Part shown: in pieces, positions 1 to 8,752 of the stretch
Numbering within the stretch: the first letter of the stretch is position 1
Layout: every line of letters starts with the position of its first letter
Assembly: GCA_934096705.1 (NCBI GenBank)
Contig: CAKOMR010000002.1
Coordinates: 62,001 to 126,000 of the forward strand
Length of the DNA stretch: 64,000 nucleotides
Reading direction: 5' to 3'
Source: an uncultured Bacilli bacterium
GTDB lineage: Bacteria > Bacillota_I > Bacilli_A > RF39 > UBA660
Program-made: the position numbers and the translations under genes
The notes under the pieces: model-generated
Database searches by the model: none
What the model saw: only the letters and a program-made list of their open reading frames with translations
What the model was told of the DNA's origin: nothing

Positions 1-37
1 GTTAGTAATTTAAGCGATTTTACTATGATAACTAATT

Positions 38-59
38 AAGTGGCTTGCCACTTTTTTTT
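38..59 (+). terminator. Rho-independent terminator of the upstream gene
   Basis: A 7-bp stem (AAGTGGC/GCCACTT) with a 2-nt gap between the arms is followed by a run of T. It ends transcription entering from left of the window and lies just before the promoter of the first complete gene. Confidence 0.75.
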
Positions 60-68
60 ATAAAAAAA

Positions 69-97
69 TTTACATATCATATTATTAATGTTATAAT
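69..97 (+). promoter_or_regulatory. SigA-type promoter for the LiaF-like operon
   Basis: TTTACA (69-74), 17-bp spacer, TATAAT (92-97). The predicted start lies about 20 nt before the ATG at 123. Confidence 0.75.
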
Positions 98-122
98 CAT
101 ATTTAGAAAGTAGGATGGTTAA

Positions 123-800
123 ATGAAATATTATTTGAAATATATTTTAGGCTTTGTATTAATTTTTATTGGAATAGTACTAAGTTTAAATGCATTTGGA
201 TTAACAGACGTTAATATATTTTTTAAAGGCTGGTGGACTTTATTTATTATTATTCCTTCTTTAATTGGCATCTCTGAAAACAAAGATAAAACAACAAGTA
301 TTATATTTTTAGTAATTGGAATTTGGCTTTTTTTGGCAGAAAGAGATTTAATTGAATTTGGTTTATTATTAAAATTATTATTACCAGTAATATTAATTAC
401 AATAGGTTTATTATTAGTGTTTAAAGATGTATTAGATATTAATAGCAAAGACATTGATAAGCTTAAAAAAGAAGGAAATAGTAACAAACAATTTGCTTTC
501 TTTGGGTCTCAAGATTTAAAATTTAACAAAGAAAAAGTAGAAAATATGAATTTAAATTCAGTATTTGGTGCAATAACATTAGACTTAAGAGATGCTATTC
601 TTGAAAAAGATATTGTTATTGATTCATTATCGATTTTTGGTGGAATAGATATATATGTTCCAAAGAATTGTAAGATAAAAGTAAAATCAACACCAATTTT
701 TGGAGGCGTTGATATAAAAAATAAGGAATTATCTGATGATAGTACTATTACAATTTATCTTAATGCCATATGTATATTTGGTGGAGTGGATATTAAATGA
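123..800 (+). CDS. LiaF-like membrane protein
   Basis: The 225-residue protein starts with about four hydrophobic segments (residues 8-105), as in the LiaI/LiaF transmembrane domain. A soluble C-terminal half follows with three spaced copies of a FGG-V/I-DI motif, typical of the LiaF C-terminal (toastrack-like) domain. In Bacillus, LiaF restrains a cell-envelope stress two-component system. No kinase or regulator is adjacent here, so only a membrane or envelope-stress role is inferred. The stop overlaps the next start in an ATGA, implying translational coupling. Confidence 0.65.
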   Translation: MKYYLKYILGFVLIFIGIVLSLNAFGLTDVNIFFKGWWTLFIIIPSLIGISENKDKTTSIIFLVIGIWLFLAERDLIEFGLLLKLLLPVILITIGLLLVFKDVLDINSKDIDKLKKEGNSNKQFAFFGSQDLKFNKEKVENMNLNSVFGAITLDLRDAILEKDIVIDSLSIFGGIDIYVPKNCKIKVKSTPIFGGVDIKNKELSDDSTITIYLNAICIFGGVDIK

Positions 801-1591
801 TTAGAAAATTAATTAGATTAATATTACTTGTTTTTATAATCTTTGTTGTATACGGATTATATACTGGAAAATATAATGTATTTAAAAAATATTTTACATC
901 AAGTCCGTTGTTGAAAGAAAATAAAGTTTTATATAATAGTGACGAAGGCAATGTAGATATTTTAAATGTTACTTTGTCTTACACCAATTTAATTATTAAA
1001 GAGTCAACTGAATTTAAAATTGAAACAAATAATAAACATGTAAAATTAGAAAGAAAAGGAAATTCTATAAAAGTAAACGAAGAAAAGATAAATGTTTCAA
1101 TTAATACAAAAGATAGTAACTTGATATTGTATGTGCCAAGTGATAAAACATTTGATGAACTAAATTTAACTGCAGGGGCTGGTTATATTGAAATTGCAAA
1201 TGTTAATGCGAAAAAAATTAATTTAAAACAAGGTGCAGGCAAAATTAATATAAAAAAAATTACAATTTTGGATGATGCTAAAATTGCAGGTGGGGCCGGT
1301 ACTTTAGATATTGAAAATGGAGACATTTATAATTTAAACTTTGTAATGGGTGCAGGTAAAAGTAGTATTGCATCATTATTTAAGGGAAGTAATAAAATTA
1401 GTGCTGGTGTTGGAGAACTTAATATAAAACTATTAAGCGACATAAACGATTACAAAATTAAGATAAAAAAAGGATTAGGAAACATTTATGTTGATGATGA
1501 AAAAATATCTGACAGCTATGAAAATGGTCAAGGTCCTGTTAGCTTAAATATCGAAGGTGGCGTTGGTAATTTGTATTTGAAAACGAAATAG
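797..1591 (+). CDS. DUF4097-like (LiaG-type) membrane-anchored protein
   Basis: A 264-residue protein with one N-terminal membrane segment (about residues 5-24) and an outside part built of short beta-strand repeats rich in GAG and GGAG turns (residues 120-215). This is the look of DUF4097/toastrack domains. It overlaps the LiaF-like gene by 4 bp. The pair resembles the liaG-liaF arrangement known from envelope-stress operons, and their C-terminal domains may be related. The exact function is unknown. Confidence 0.6.
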   Translation: MIRKLIRLILLVFIIFVVYGLYTGKYNVFKKYFTSSPLLKENKVLYNSDEGNVDILNVTLSYTNLIIKESTEFKIETNNKHVKLERKGNSIKVNEEKINVSINTKDSNLILYVPSDKTFDELNLTAGAGYIEIANVNAKKINLKQGAGKINIKKITILDDAKIAGGAGTLDIENGDIYNLNFVMGAGKSSIASLFKGSNKISAGVGELNIKLLSDINDYKIKIKKGLGNIYVDDEKISDSYENGQGPVSLNIEGGVGNLYLKTK

Positions 1592-1611
1592 TATTATTAT
1601 TTCGTTTTTTT
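1581..1611 (+). terminator. Rho-independent terminator
   Basis: The stem AAACGAAAT/ATTTCGTTT (1581-1589 and 1599-1607) is followed by T residues. The 5' arm contains the end of the DUF4097-like gene. Confidence 0.8.
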
Positions 1612-1635
1612 ATGATAAACGTTTTTAACAAATTG

Positions 1636-1665
1636 TTGTTTATATTTTGCACGTAAAATGATAAA
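1636..1665 (+). promoter_or_regulatory. Possible promoter giving a near-leaderless mRNA
   Basis: TTGTTT (1636-1641), 18-bp spacer, GATAAA (1660-1665). The ATG of the next gene is only 9 bases past the -10 box and no Shine-Dalgarno sequence precedes it. Confidence 0.4.
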
Positions 1666-1673
1666 ATTGTAGT

Positions 1674-2330
1674 ATGAAATTAAAAGAAAAAATTGAAATT
1701 CCAAAGTACAGTCTATGTGAAGAACTTTTATCTGCAATAAGTCACGGTATTGGAGGACTTCTTTCTATTGCAGCACTTGTTTTGTGCGTAGTTTTTAGTG
1801 CTATACATCATAATGCTTATGCTGTTGTGAGCAGCGTGATTTATGGTTCGTGTTCTATTATTTTATATACAATGTCGACTTTGTATCACTCTTTTAAAGT
1901 TAATAATGCAAAAAGAGTATTTAGAATATTAGATCATGATAGTATATTTTTACTTATAGCAGGAACTTATACCCCATATGCTTTAGTGGCACTTCCTAAA
2001 ACCATAGGATGGGTTGTTTTTGGTGTTATTTGGGCATGTGCAATTTTAGGCATAGCTTTAAATTCTATAGATTTAAAAAAGTATAAAAAATTTTCTATGT
2101 TTTTATATTTAGTTATGGGCTGGATGATTATATTTACTTTTAAAACGTTAGTAAAAAGTATTGATATAGCAGGAATTTATTTAATGCTTAGTGGTGGGAT
2201 GATGTATACAATTGGAGCTATTTTTTATGGCATTGGTAAAAAGAAAAAATATATGCATTCAATATTTCACTTTTTTGTTTTAGCCGCAAGTATATTATTT
2301 TTCTTTTCAATATTTTTATACGTAATATAG
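1674..2330 (+). CDS. Hemolysin III / PAQR family membrane protein
   Basis: A 218-residue protein with seven hydrophobic segments. It has the family hallmarks: an N-terminal EE-x(4)-SHG-x-GG stretch, S-x-LYHSF near residue 72, LDHD-S-I-F-L-L-x-AGTY-TPY near 88-104, and a C-terminal H-x-x-FH-x-F-V-x-A motif. These His and Asp residues match the metal site of PAQR/hemolysin III (YqfA, YplQ) proteins, proposed hydrolases of membrane lipids or modulators of membrane fluidity. It is a monocistronic gene. The ATG has no visible ribosome site and sits very close to a putative -10 box. Confidence 0.85.
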   Translation: MKLKEKIEIPKYSLCEELLSAISHGIGGLLSIAALVLCVVFSAIHHNAYAVVSSVIYGSCSIILYTMSTLYHSFKVNNAKRVFRILDHDSIFLLIAGTYTPYALVALPKTIGWVVFGVIWACAILGIALNSIDLKKYKKFSMFLYLVMGWMIIFTFKTLVKSIDIAGIYLMLSGGMMYTIGAIFYGIGKKKKYMHSIFHFFVLAASILFFFSIFLYVI

Positions 2331-2358
2331 CATTTTGTAAACAGATATGTATTTTCTA

Positions 2359-2387
2359 TTGATTAAAAACCCAAAAAAATATATAAT
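2359..2387 (+). promoter_or_regulatory. SigA-type promoter for rny
   Basis: TTGATT (2359-2364), 17-bp spacer, TATAAT (2382-2387). The leader before rny is about 45 nt. Confidence 0.7.
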
Positions 2388-2438
2388 AAAATTGTAGAGA
2401 TTTAAAAATTTCTAAAATATACAGAAAGTGAGGATAAA

Positions 2439-3992
2439 ATGGAATTTACAAAATCTTCCATTTTAACTCTTGTTATTGGATTAATAATTGGAGCAGCTGT
2501 TATATTTGTAATATTTTTAATTATTAACAAAAAACGCTTCAATAAAGCTAATAAACTAATTGAGGATGCCAAGAAAGAGGCAGACAAGCAAAGAAGAGAT
2601 GCACTTTTAGAACTTAAAGAGGAAAGCTTTAAATTAAAACAACAAACTGATGCAGAAGTAAAAGAAAAAAAAGCTGAGCTTAAGGAAACTGAAAATCGTT
2701 TAATTAGTAGAGAAAATAATCTCGATAAAAGAGAGGAAATGCTACAGAAAAGAGATGCATCACTTGATGATAAAGAAAATACATTAATGTCAAGAATGCA
2801 GAATATCCAAGATAAAGAGACTAAAATGGATGCTCTATTAAAAGAGGAAATTGAGAAATTAGAGAAAATATCTGGTTTAAGCAAGGAAAATGCTAAGAAA
2901 CAGATTATGGCTCGTGTTGAAAATGATATGAGCAAAGAAATAGCTCAATATATTCAAGATGAAACCGCTAAAGCAAAATTGGAGGCAAATGATAAGGCTA
3001 AGCAACTTATTGTTGATTCTATGGAAAGATACGCTGATGATGTAGTAGGTCTTCAGACCGTAAGTACTATAGAACTTCCTAATGATGAAATGAAAGGCAG
3101 ATTAATTGGCCGTGAGGGAAGAAATATTCGTACTATTGAGTCAATTACAGGTGTTGATTTAATTATTGATGATACACCAGAAGCGATTGTAATTTCATCG
3201 TTTGATCCACTTCGTAGAGAAATAGCAAAAATAACAATTGAAACGCTTATTAAAGATGGTAGAATACATCCAGCTAGAATCGAAGAAGTGTATGATAAAA
3301 CAGTTAGAGATATTGATAATAAAATTACTGAATTAGGTAGTAAAACAATGAATGAACTGGGACTTACTAAAATGGATCCTGAACTTTTACACTTAATAGG
3401 TAAGCTAAATTATCGTACAAGTTATGGACAAAATGCTTTAAAACATTCAATAGAAGTTGCTAATTTATGTGGATTGATGGCTGCTGAATTAGGTGAAAAT
3501 ATTAATTTAGCTAAGCGTGCTGGTCTTCTTCATGACATTGGAAAAGCAATCGACTTTGAAGTAGAGGGCAGTCATGTAGAAATTGGTTATGATATAGCAA
3601 AAAAATATCATGAAAATGAAACCATATTAGATGCAATAATTTCACATCATGGTGCTAAAGAGCCGAAAACAATCATTGCAAATTTAGTTGCTGTAGCAGA
3701 TACTTTAAGTGCTGCAAGACCTGGCGCAAGAAATGACTCTATTGAAAACTACATTAAACGTCTTGAAATGCTTGAAAGTATTGGTAATTCATTTGAAGGT
3801 GTTGAAAAAACCTACGCAATGCAAGCTGGAAGAGAAGTAAGAGTTATGGTTAAACCAGATGAAGTAGATGATTTAACAAGTTATAAAATTGCTCGTGATA
3901 TGAAGGATAGAATTGAAAAAGAAATGCAATATCCAGGTACAATTAAAATTACAGTTATAAGAGAAACAAGAGCACAGGAAGAAGCAAAATAA
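2439..3992 (+). CDS. rny: Ribonuclease Y
   Basis: A membrane-bound endoribonuclease that starts bulk mRNA decay in Firmicutes. The 517-residue protein has the family order: N-terminal membrane anchor (about 6-28), a long charged coiled coil (30-170), a KH RNA-binding domain around 210-270 ([12 protein letters not shown]), and an HD phosphohydrolase domain around 335-430 (HSIEVA, then LLHDIGKA, then SHHGA). Length is that of the family. The start has a good ribosome site (GTGAGG). It is followed 26 bp later by a JAMM-domain gene likely on the same transcript. Confidence 0.97.
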   Translation: MEFTKSSILTLVIGLIIGAAVIFVIFLIINKKRFNKANKLIEDAKKEADKQRRDALLELKEESFKLKQQTDAEVKEKKAELKETENRLISRENNLDKREEMLQKRDASLDDKENTLMSRMQNIQDKETKMDALLKEEIEKLEKISGLSKENAKKQIMARVENDMSKEIAQYIQDETAKAKLEANDKAKQLIVDSMERYADDVVGLQTVSTIELPNDEMKGRLIGREGRNIRTIESITGVDLIIDDTPEAIVISSFDPLRREIAKITIETLIKDGRIHPARIEEVYDKTVRDIDNKITELGSKTMNELGLTKMDPELLHLIGKLNYRTSYGQNALKHSIEVANLCGLMAAELGENINLAKRAGLLHDIGKAIDFEVEGSHVEIGYDIAKKYHENETILDAIISHHGAKEPKTIIANLVAVADTLSAARPGARNDSIENYIKRLEMLESIGNSFEGVEKTYAMQAGREVRVMVKPDEVDDLTSYKIARDMKDRIEKEMQYPGTIKITVIRETRAQEEAK

Positions 3993-4018
3993 AACTTCTT
4001 CCTTTTTAAGGAGAGAAT

Positions 4019-4528
4019 ATGCAATCACCAAAATCAGTAGTAATTTTAAATTTAAATGTTGCAGAAGCAATTATTAATCATGCCTATATTGATGAATTTT
4101 CTGAGTGTGGTGGCTATTTACTTGGAAAAATGAAAAATATTCAAGGTGTACTTCATTTTTATATCGAACAAATATATTATGAAAAGAATTTAGTAGGTTC
4201 TGAAAATGAGTTTGTTTTTCCGCTTTTATATGAAAGTCGCGCAAAAGCTTTTGCGGATAAGAATGGCTATGAAATACTGGGAACATATCATTCTCATGGA
4301 CAATATACAAGTGCTTTTTCCGAAGTTGATAAAACTGTTTTAGAGCCTCATTGGGCTAGCAATAAAATATGTATTGTCTTTAGTCCAAAATATTTTACAT
4401 TTAATTGTGATACTATATTCAAAAATGGTGAAACAGAAAAAACTTTAATTATCATTAAAGATAGTAAAAAGTATATGACTGTAGAAAAATTTTTTAGTCA
4501 AGATGAGCAATTAGAAAAACACATTTAA
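4019..4528 (+). CDS. JAMM/MPN+ domain metalloprotease-like protein
   Basis: The 169-residue protein has a complete JAMM zinc signature: Glu29 in E-CGGYLLG, then H91-S-H93, seven residues, S101, two residues, D104. JAMM enzymes are zinc isopeptidases or peptidases (Mov34/RadC/Prok-JAB group). It is a single-domain protein without ubiquitin-like or E1/E2 genes beside it, so the substrate is unknown. It lies 26 bp behind rny with a strong AAGGAGAG ribosome site, probably co-transcribed with it. All catalytic residues are present, so it should be active. Confidence 0.8.
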   Translation: MQSPKSVVILNLNVAEAIINHAYIDEFSECGGYLLGKMKNIQGVLHFYIEQIYYEKNLVGSENEFVFPLLYESRAKAFADKNGYEILGTYHSHGQYTSAFSEVDKTVLEPHWASNKICIVFSPKYFTFNCDTIFKNGETEKTLIIIKDSKKYMTVEKFFSQDEQLEKHI

Positions 4529-4558
4529 AAAAATCTATCTTTATGATAGATTTTTTTA
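4526..4558. terminator. Bidirectional terminator between convergent genes
   Basis: Stem AAATCTATC/GATAGATTT (4531-4539, 4545-4553) flanked by an A-run and a T-run. It can serve both the JAMM gene (plus) and rnjA (minus), whose stop codon lies in its T-run. Confidence 0.85.
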
Positions 4559-6229
4559 GTATATTGATTGATTTACTTCCATTATAACTGGCATAATAAT
4601 TGGCCTTCTTCCAGTAAGTTCATTAATAAATGGAAGTACTTCTAAAATGATTTGATTTTTTAAGTCGGTATAACTATAAATTGATTTTGCTAGAAAGTTA
4701 TTTGTTATTTCAGAAATTTTATTCTCAATCTTATTTATCAATTCTATGTTTTCATTAATTGTAACAAAACCTCTTGCTGTAACATTTGGTTTAATTAAAA
4801 GTTTTCTTGTCAAAGTATTAATATTTAAAATGGCAATTAATATTCCATCATGACTCATTAGTTTACGATCTTTAATAACGACCGAACCAACATCTCCGAT
4901 TCGAGAACCATCAACATATACATCGCCGGCTGTAACATTTCCGTCTTTGTATGCTTTTCCATTAAGTAATTTTACAACATTACCATTTTCACAAATAATA
5001 GAATTTTCTATTCCACAGACCTTAGCTATTTCAGCGTGTTTTTTAAGCATTCTATATTCACCATGCATTGGCATAAAATAGTCTGGTTTAATAATTCTAA
5101 GCATCCATTTAAGCTCTTCTTCTTTGGCGTGACCAGAAGTATGAATATCACTAAATTCTGTATTTGTAAATACTCTTACACCTTTTAAATAAAGTTTGTT
5201 GATTATTTTATTAATACTGTTTGCATTTCCTGGTATTGCACTTGATGAAAAAATAACTAAATCATCATTTAATAAAGAAATTTGTTTATGAACACCATTA
5301 GCTATTCTCGATAATGCTGCTAAAGGTTCCCCTTGAGTTCCCGTACATAATATACAGACTTCATTTCTTTTTAAATTTTTTGATTGAAATGCATCTATAA
5401 AAATACTTTTATCTTCAATTAATCCGTTATTACTTGCAAGTTCAATAGCGTTTTCCATGCTTCTTCCGAATACAACAATTTTTCTTCCATATTGTTTACA
5501 GGTTTCTACTATATGTTTAATTCTAAATATATTTGAAGCAAATGTTGCAATTATAACTCTGCCATGGTGTCTTGATATTATATCGTTTAATGTTCCATCT
5601 ACTGATGATTCACTTTTTGAATATCCTTCAGATAAAGCATTAGTGGAATCACTTAAAAGTAAAGAAACTCCTTCAGAACCTATTCTTGCCATTTTATGAA
5701 TATCAGCCATTGGACCAATTGGAGTTAAATCAAATTTAAAGTCACCGGTTTCAAAAATAGTGCCATTAGGTGTATGAATGCATATTGCATAACTATCTGG
5801 TATAGAGTGAGTTGTATTAACAAACTCAATATTAAAATATCTAAAATTAATTACCAACTCGCTATTAATAATTTCAATATTTTTGTAATTAATATTTCTT
5901 TCCTCGAGCTTTTTATTAATTAAATCACTGGCAATTTTCGGAGCATATATTACTGGAATATTTACACTTTGTAATAAAAATGGTATACCACCAATGTGGT
6001 CTTCATGACCATGTGTTATAATTAATGCTTTAATTTTGTCTTCATTTTGCTTTAAATATGTATAATCTTGAATTACATAGTCAATTCCTAAAAGATCATC
6101 TTCAGGAAATAAAACTCCACAATCTATAATAATTAGTTCATCTTTATGACTAATAACATACATATTTTTTCCGACTTCACCTAAGCCACCTAAAGCAATA
6201 ATAGACGTTGCATCTACTTCATTTTTCAT
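4556..6229 (-). CDS. rnjA: Ribonuclease J
   Basis: A metallo-beta-lactamase/beta-CASP ribonuclease with 5'-exonuclease and endonuclease activity in mRNA decay and rRNA maturation. The 557-residue length is that of RNase J. The zinc motif HGHEDH is at residues 73-78, after the LGGLGEVGKNMY start typical of the family. A GDFKFD motif lies near residue 170 and HTSGHA later. The ATG at 6229 has the ribosome site AAGAAGG. Together with rny on the opposite side of the terminator, the window encodes both major Firmicute mRNA-decay nucleases. Confidence 0.95.
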   Translation of the reverse strand: MKNEVDATSIIALGGLGEVGKNMYVISHKDELIIIDCGVLFPEDDLLGIDYVIQDYTYLKQNEDKIKALIITHGHEDHIGGIPFLLQSVNIPVIYAPKIASDLINKKLEERNINYKNIEIINSELVINFRYFNIEFVNTTHSIPDSYAICIHTPNGTIFETGDFKFDLTPIGPMADIHKMARIGSEGVSLLLSDSTNALSEGYSKSESSVDGTLNDIISRHHGRVIIATFASNIFRIKHIVETCKQYGRKIVVFGRSMENAIELASNNGLIEDKSIFIDAFQSKNLKRNEVCILCTGTQGEPLAALSRIANGVHKQISLLNDDLVIFSSSAIPGNANSINKIINKLYLKGVRVFTNTEFSDIHTSGHAKEEELKWMLRIIKPDYFMPMHGEYRMLKKHAEIAKVCGIENSIICENGNVVKLLNGKAYKDGNVTAGDVYVDGSRIGDVGSVVIKDRKLMSHDGILIAILNINTLTRKLLIKPNVTARGFVTINENIELINKIENKISEITNNFLAKSIYSYTDLKNQIILEVLPFINELTGRRPIIMPVIMEVNQSIY

Positions 6230-6276
6230 TAAATAAATTCCTTCTTTCTCTCAATAAAGTTTATAAAAACAAATAG

Positions 6277-6305
6277 ATTATAACATAAATTTAGAATTTT
6301 GTCTA
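6277..6305 (-). promoter_or_regulatory. SigA-type promoter for rnjA
   Basis: On the minus strand: TAGACA (6305-6300), 17-bp spacer, TATAAT (6282-6277) with an extended TG one base before it. Confidence 0.7.
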
Positions 6306-6310
6306 TAAAA

Positions 6311-6334
6311 TAAAAAAATCCGTATACACGGATT
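6311..6334 (-). terminator. Terminator of tRNA-Met
   Basis: On the minus strand the stem AATCCG/CGGATT (6317-6334) is followed by seven T. It separates tRNA-Met from rnjA and lies just upstream of the rnjA promoter. Confidence 0.75.
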
Positions 6335-6346
6335 AATAATCTTATT

Positions 6347-6423
6347 TGGTAGCGACGGGGAGATTCGAACTCTCGACCTGCCGGGTATGAACCGGATGCT
6401 CTAGCCAGCTGAGCTACATCGCC
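6347..6423 (-). tRNA. tRNA-Met (CAT), elongator type
   Basis: A complete 77-nt cloverleaf with encoded CCA. Anticodon CAT lies in the loop TTCATAC. The first pair is a G-U rather than the unpaired C1-A72 of initiators, and the sequence strongly resembles Bacillus elongator tRNA-Met. Confidence 0.92.
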
Positions 6424-6438
6424 ATGAAAACTAGATAT

Positions 6439-6467
6439 ATTTTAACAAACTTTTTTTAAAATATCAA
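6439..6467 (-). promoter_or_regulatory. Promoter for tRNA-Met
   Basis: Minus strand TTGATA (6467-6462), 17-bp spacer, TAAAAT (6444-6439) with an extended TG. It lies back to back with the plus-strand promoter at 6475. Confidence 0.65.
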
Positions 6468-6474
6468 GTGTTTA

Positions 6475-6503
6475 TTGTTTTATATTTTTGATTATAGTAT
6501 AAT
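6475..6503 (+). promoter_or_regulatory. Promoter for the scpA-scpB gene cluster
   Basis: TTGTTT (6475-6480), 17-bp spacer, TATAAT (6498-6503), ahead of the gene at 6530. Confidence 0.7.
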
Positions 6504-6529
6504 AATAAAAGAGAATAGGGTGAATAGTT

Positions 6530-7456
6530 ATGGCTAGAAAAAAAGTTAATCTTGATGTTAGTCCACTTGAATCAGTAACAATAGGAAGAACTGATAAAAG
6601 AAAACATAGTTGGATTGGAACAGTTGTACTTTTTGTATTATTTATATTAATTATATATTTTTTACCAGATATACAAAAAGCTTATAGAGAATATTTATAT
6701 AATAAAGCTTTTAGTAACAATACTACGAATATTGATCCATCACAAGGTGATAATAAAACTGGTAATGAAGTAATTAATAATACAGTTATTAAAGATAATC
6801 AAATATTTTCTATTGATAGTAATTCTAATATAACTATTGATAATACAGTTTTTAGTAATCTTAAGTATAATGAAAATAATATATCTTTTGAAGCAACAAA
6901 TAATGATGAAAAAGAATTGAATTTATCAGATAGTGGGTACTTTTTAAGATTATATGATGATAACAATATAATAAAAACAATTAAAATTAATGGTGTAATT
7001 AGTGCTGATGCGAGTAAATCTTTTGGTTATTTAATTGATGTACAACCAAAAAGATATAGTATAGTTAAATTGTCAGAAAAAGACTATGATTTAATAATGT
7101 TAAATGTAGATAGTGAAAATAGGGCTAGTTTAACATGTTCTAATACGAATGAAACAATAGTTTATTATTTTCAAGATGATTCGCTTTACAAACTTGAAGA
7201 TAATGTTGTTTATGAAACATCAAATGCAAACTATAGTGAGATGTATAGTAAATATACCTCATATGTTAATTCTTATAGTGGTAAACCTGGTATTGAAACT
7301 TCATTATCAAGTAATAGTTTAAGACTAAATTTTACTCTTTCTATTGATTATTTGCAATTTTATCAAAAAATTGATAACATATATTATTATGAAAAGGATA
7401 CAAGTCCAATTAAAATAAATTATGAAATGAATGCAATGTTTTTTGATTGCAAATAG
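6530..7456 (+). CDS. Hypothetical single-pass membrane protein upstream of scpA
   Basis: I do not recognise this 308-residue protein. It has a basic cytoplasmic N-terminus of about 28 residues, one membrane segment (about 29-45), then a long Asn/Asp/Ser-rich part predicted outside the cell. The ribosome site is GGGTG. It ends 8 bp before the scpA start and heads the transcript that continues into scpA, scpB, asnB and murE, suggesting a cell-cycle or envelope setting, but this is position only. Confidence 0.7.
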   Translation: MARKKVNLDVSPLESVTIGRTDKRKHSWIGTVVLFVLFILIIYFLPDIQKAYREYLYNKAFSNNTTNIDPSQGDNKTGNEVINNTVIKDNQIFSIDSNSNITIDNTVFSNLKYNENNISFEATNNDEKELNLSDSGYFLRLYDDNNIIKTIKINGVISADASKSFGYLIDVQPKRYSIVKLSEKDYDLIMLNVDSENRASLTCSNTNETIVYYFQDDSLYKLEDNVVYETSNANYSEMYSKYTSYVNSYSGKPGIETSLSSNSLRLNFTLSIDYLQFYQKIDNIYYYEKDTSPIKINYEMNAMFFDCK

Positions 7457-7464
7457 GGAGTTAT

Positions 7465-8181
7465 ATGAATTTTAACATTAAAGATTTTACAGGACCACTT
7501 GATTTATTACTTCATATGGTAAAAAAACATGAACTTAATATATATGAAGTAGATTTAAAAGATATTATTGATGAATATATTGATTTTATTAATACATTAG
7601 ATAAAAATGATTTAGATAACAAAAGTGAATATTTAGTAATGGCATCAGAATTAATTCATTTGAAAAGCAAAATTATACTTGGTTTCGATGATGAAGAAGA
7701 TGATAGCAATTACGAAATTAATAGTGAGGAAGATTTAAGAAATAGGTTGATTGAATATGAGAAATATCAAACTATAACGAATGATTTTAGAGATTTAGAA
7801 AAAAATAGGCAATCATACTACACTAAATTACCAGAAAGTTTAAAAGAGTATGCTGAAGACGATAAACTTATGTATGGTTCTTGCAGTCTTGATGATCTTG
7901 TTAATGCCATTTTAGAGATTAGTGAAAGAATTGAATATAAAAAGCCAAGAATTACAAAAATAACTAAAAAAGAATATAGTGTAAAAGATAAAATTTCATA
8001 TATAAAAGATATTTTAAATAAGAAAAAAAAGATTGAGTTTACAAAACTTTTTTCTGAATTTAGTAAAGAAGAAGTTGTTGTAACTTTTTTAAGTGTTTTA
8101 GAAATGTGCAAGGATAATCTAATTACCTTGTCTCAAAGTGGAAATTTTAGTAAAATATATGTAGAGGTAAAAGATGAATAA
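7465..8181 (+). CDS. scpA: Segregation and condensation protein A
   Basis: The kleisin subunit of the SMC-ScpA-ScpB chromosome condensation complex. The protein opens with F-x-GPLDLLLHMVKKHELNIYE, the ScpA signature. I place the start at ATG 7465, preceded by TAGGGAG, not at an upstream in-frame TTG; this gives 238 residues. The C-terminal winged-helix part (about 165-235) binds the SMC head. It overlaps scpB by 8 bp, the usual coupled order. Confidence 0.95.
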   Translation: MNFNIKDFTGPLDLLLHMVKKHELNIYEVDLKDIIDEYIDFINTLDKNDLDNKSEYLVMASELIHLKSKIILGFDDEEDDSNYEINSEEDLRNRLIEYEKYQTITNDFRDLEKNRQSYYTKLPESLKEYAEDDKLMYGSCSLDDLVNAILEISERIEYKKPRITKITKKEYSVKDKISYIKDILNKKKKIEFTKLFSEFSKEEVVVTFLSVLEMCKDNLITLSQSGNFSKIYVEVKDE

Positions 8182-8737
8182 ATTAGCAATTTTAGAAGGC
8201 CTTCTTTTTGTTGTTGGTGATGATGGAATTACTATTGAAGAAATATGTAGTGTTATGAACATAAATGAAAAAGAAGCTCAAAAATTATTAAAGCAACTAC
8301 AAACTGAATATGAAAAAGAAACAAGGGGAATTAGAATTAGTTATTTATCTAATTCTTTTAAACTTACTTCAAAAAAAGAACATATTGAGTATTATCAAAA
8401 ATTATTAAAAGATACTACTTCTTCAAATATACTAAGTCAAGCAGCACTTGAAACACTTGCAATTATAGCATATAACGAGCCAATAACCAGGGCAGGTGTA
8501 GATAGTTTAAGAGGTATTTCATCATCTTTTATGATAAAAAAACTAATGGCAAAGGATTTAATTAAAGTATGTGGAAAAAGTGAACTTCCGGGGCACCCTA
8601 ATTTATATAGAACTACTAGAGAGTTTTTAGATTATTTTGGACTTGCTTCAATAAATGATTTGCCAGAAATTAAAATTGATACAGCAAATGATGGTGAGGA
8701 AATAGATTTGTATAAAAGTACTTATAAAGAAAGTTAA
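8174..8737 (+). CDS. scpB: Segregation and condensation protein B
   Basis: Partner of ScpA in the condensin complex; it forms dimers of two winged-helix domains. The 187-residue protein shows the conserved central stretch ETLAIIAYNEPITRA and SELPGHPNLYRTT in the second winged helix. It starts inside the last codons of scpA, so translation is likely coupled. asnB follows after a 15-bp gap. Confidence 0.95.
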   Translation: MNKLAILEGLLFVVGDDGITIEEICSVMNINEKEAQKLLKQLQTEYEKETRGIRISYLSNSFKLTSKKEHIEYYQKLLKDTTSSNILSQAALETLAIIAYNEPITRAGVDSLRGISSSFMIKKLMAKDLIKVCGKSELPGHPNLYRTTREFLDYFGLASINDLPEIKIDTANDGEEIDLYKSTYKES

Positions 8738-8752
8738 AACAAAGGTGAATTT

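Noticed and set aside
2402..2935. A 177-codon minus-strand frame over the start of rny
   Set aside because: It is the antisense shadow of the rny coiled-coil region, Ser/Leu-rich, with no ribosome site.
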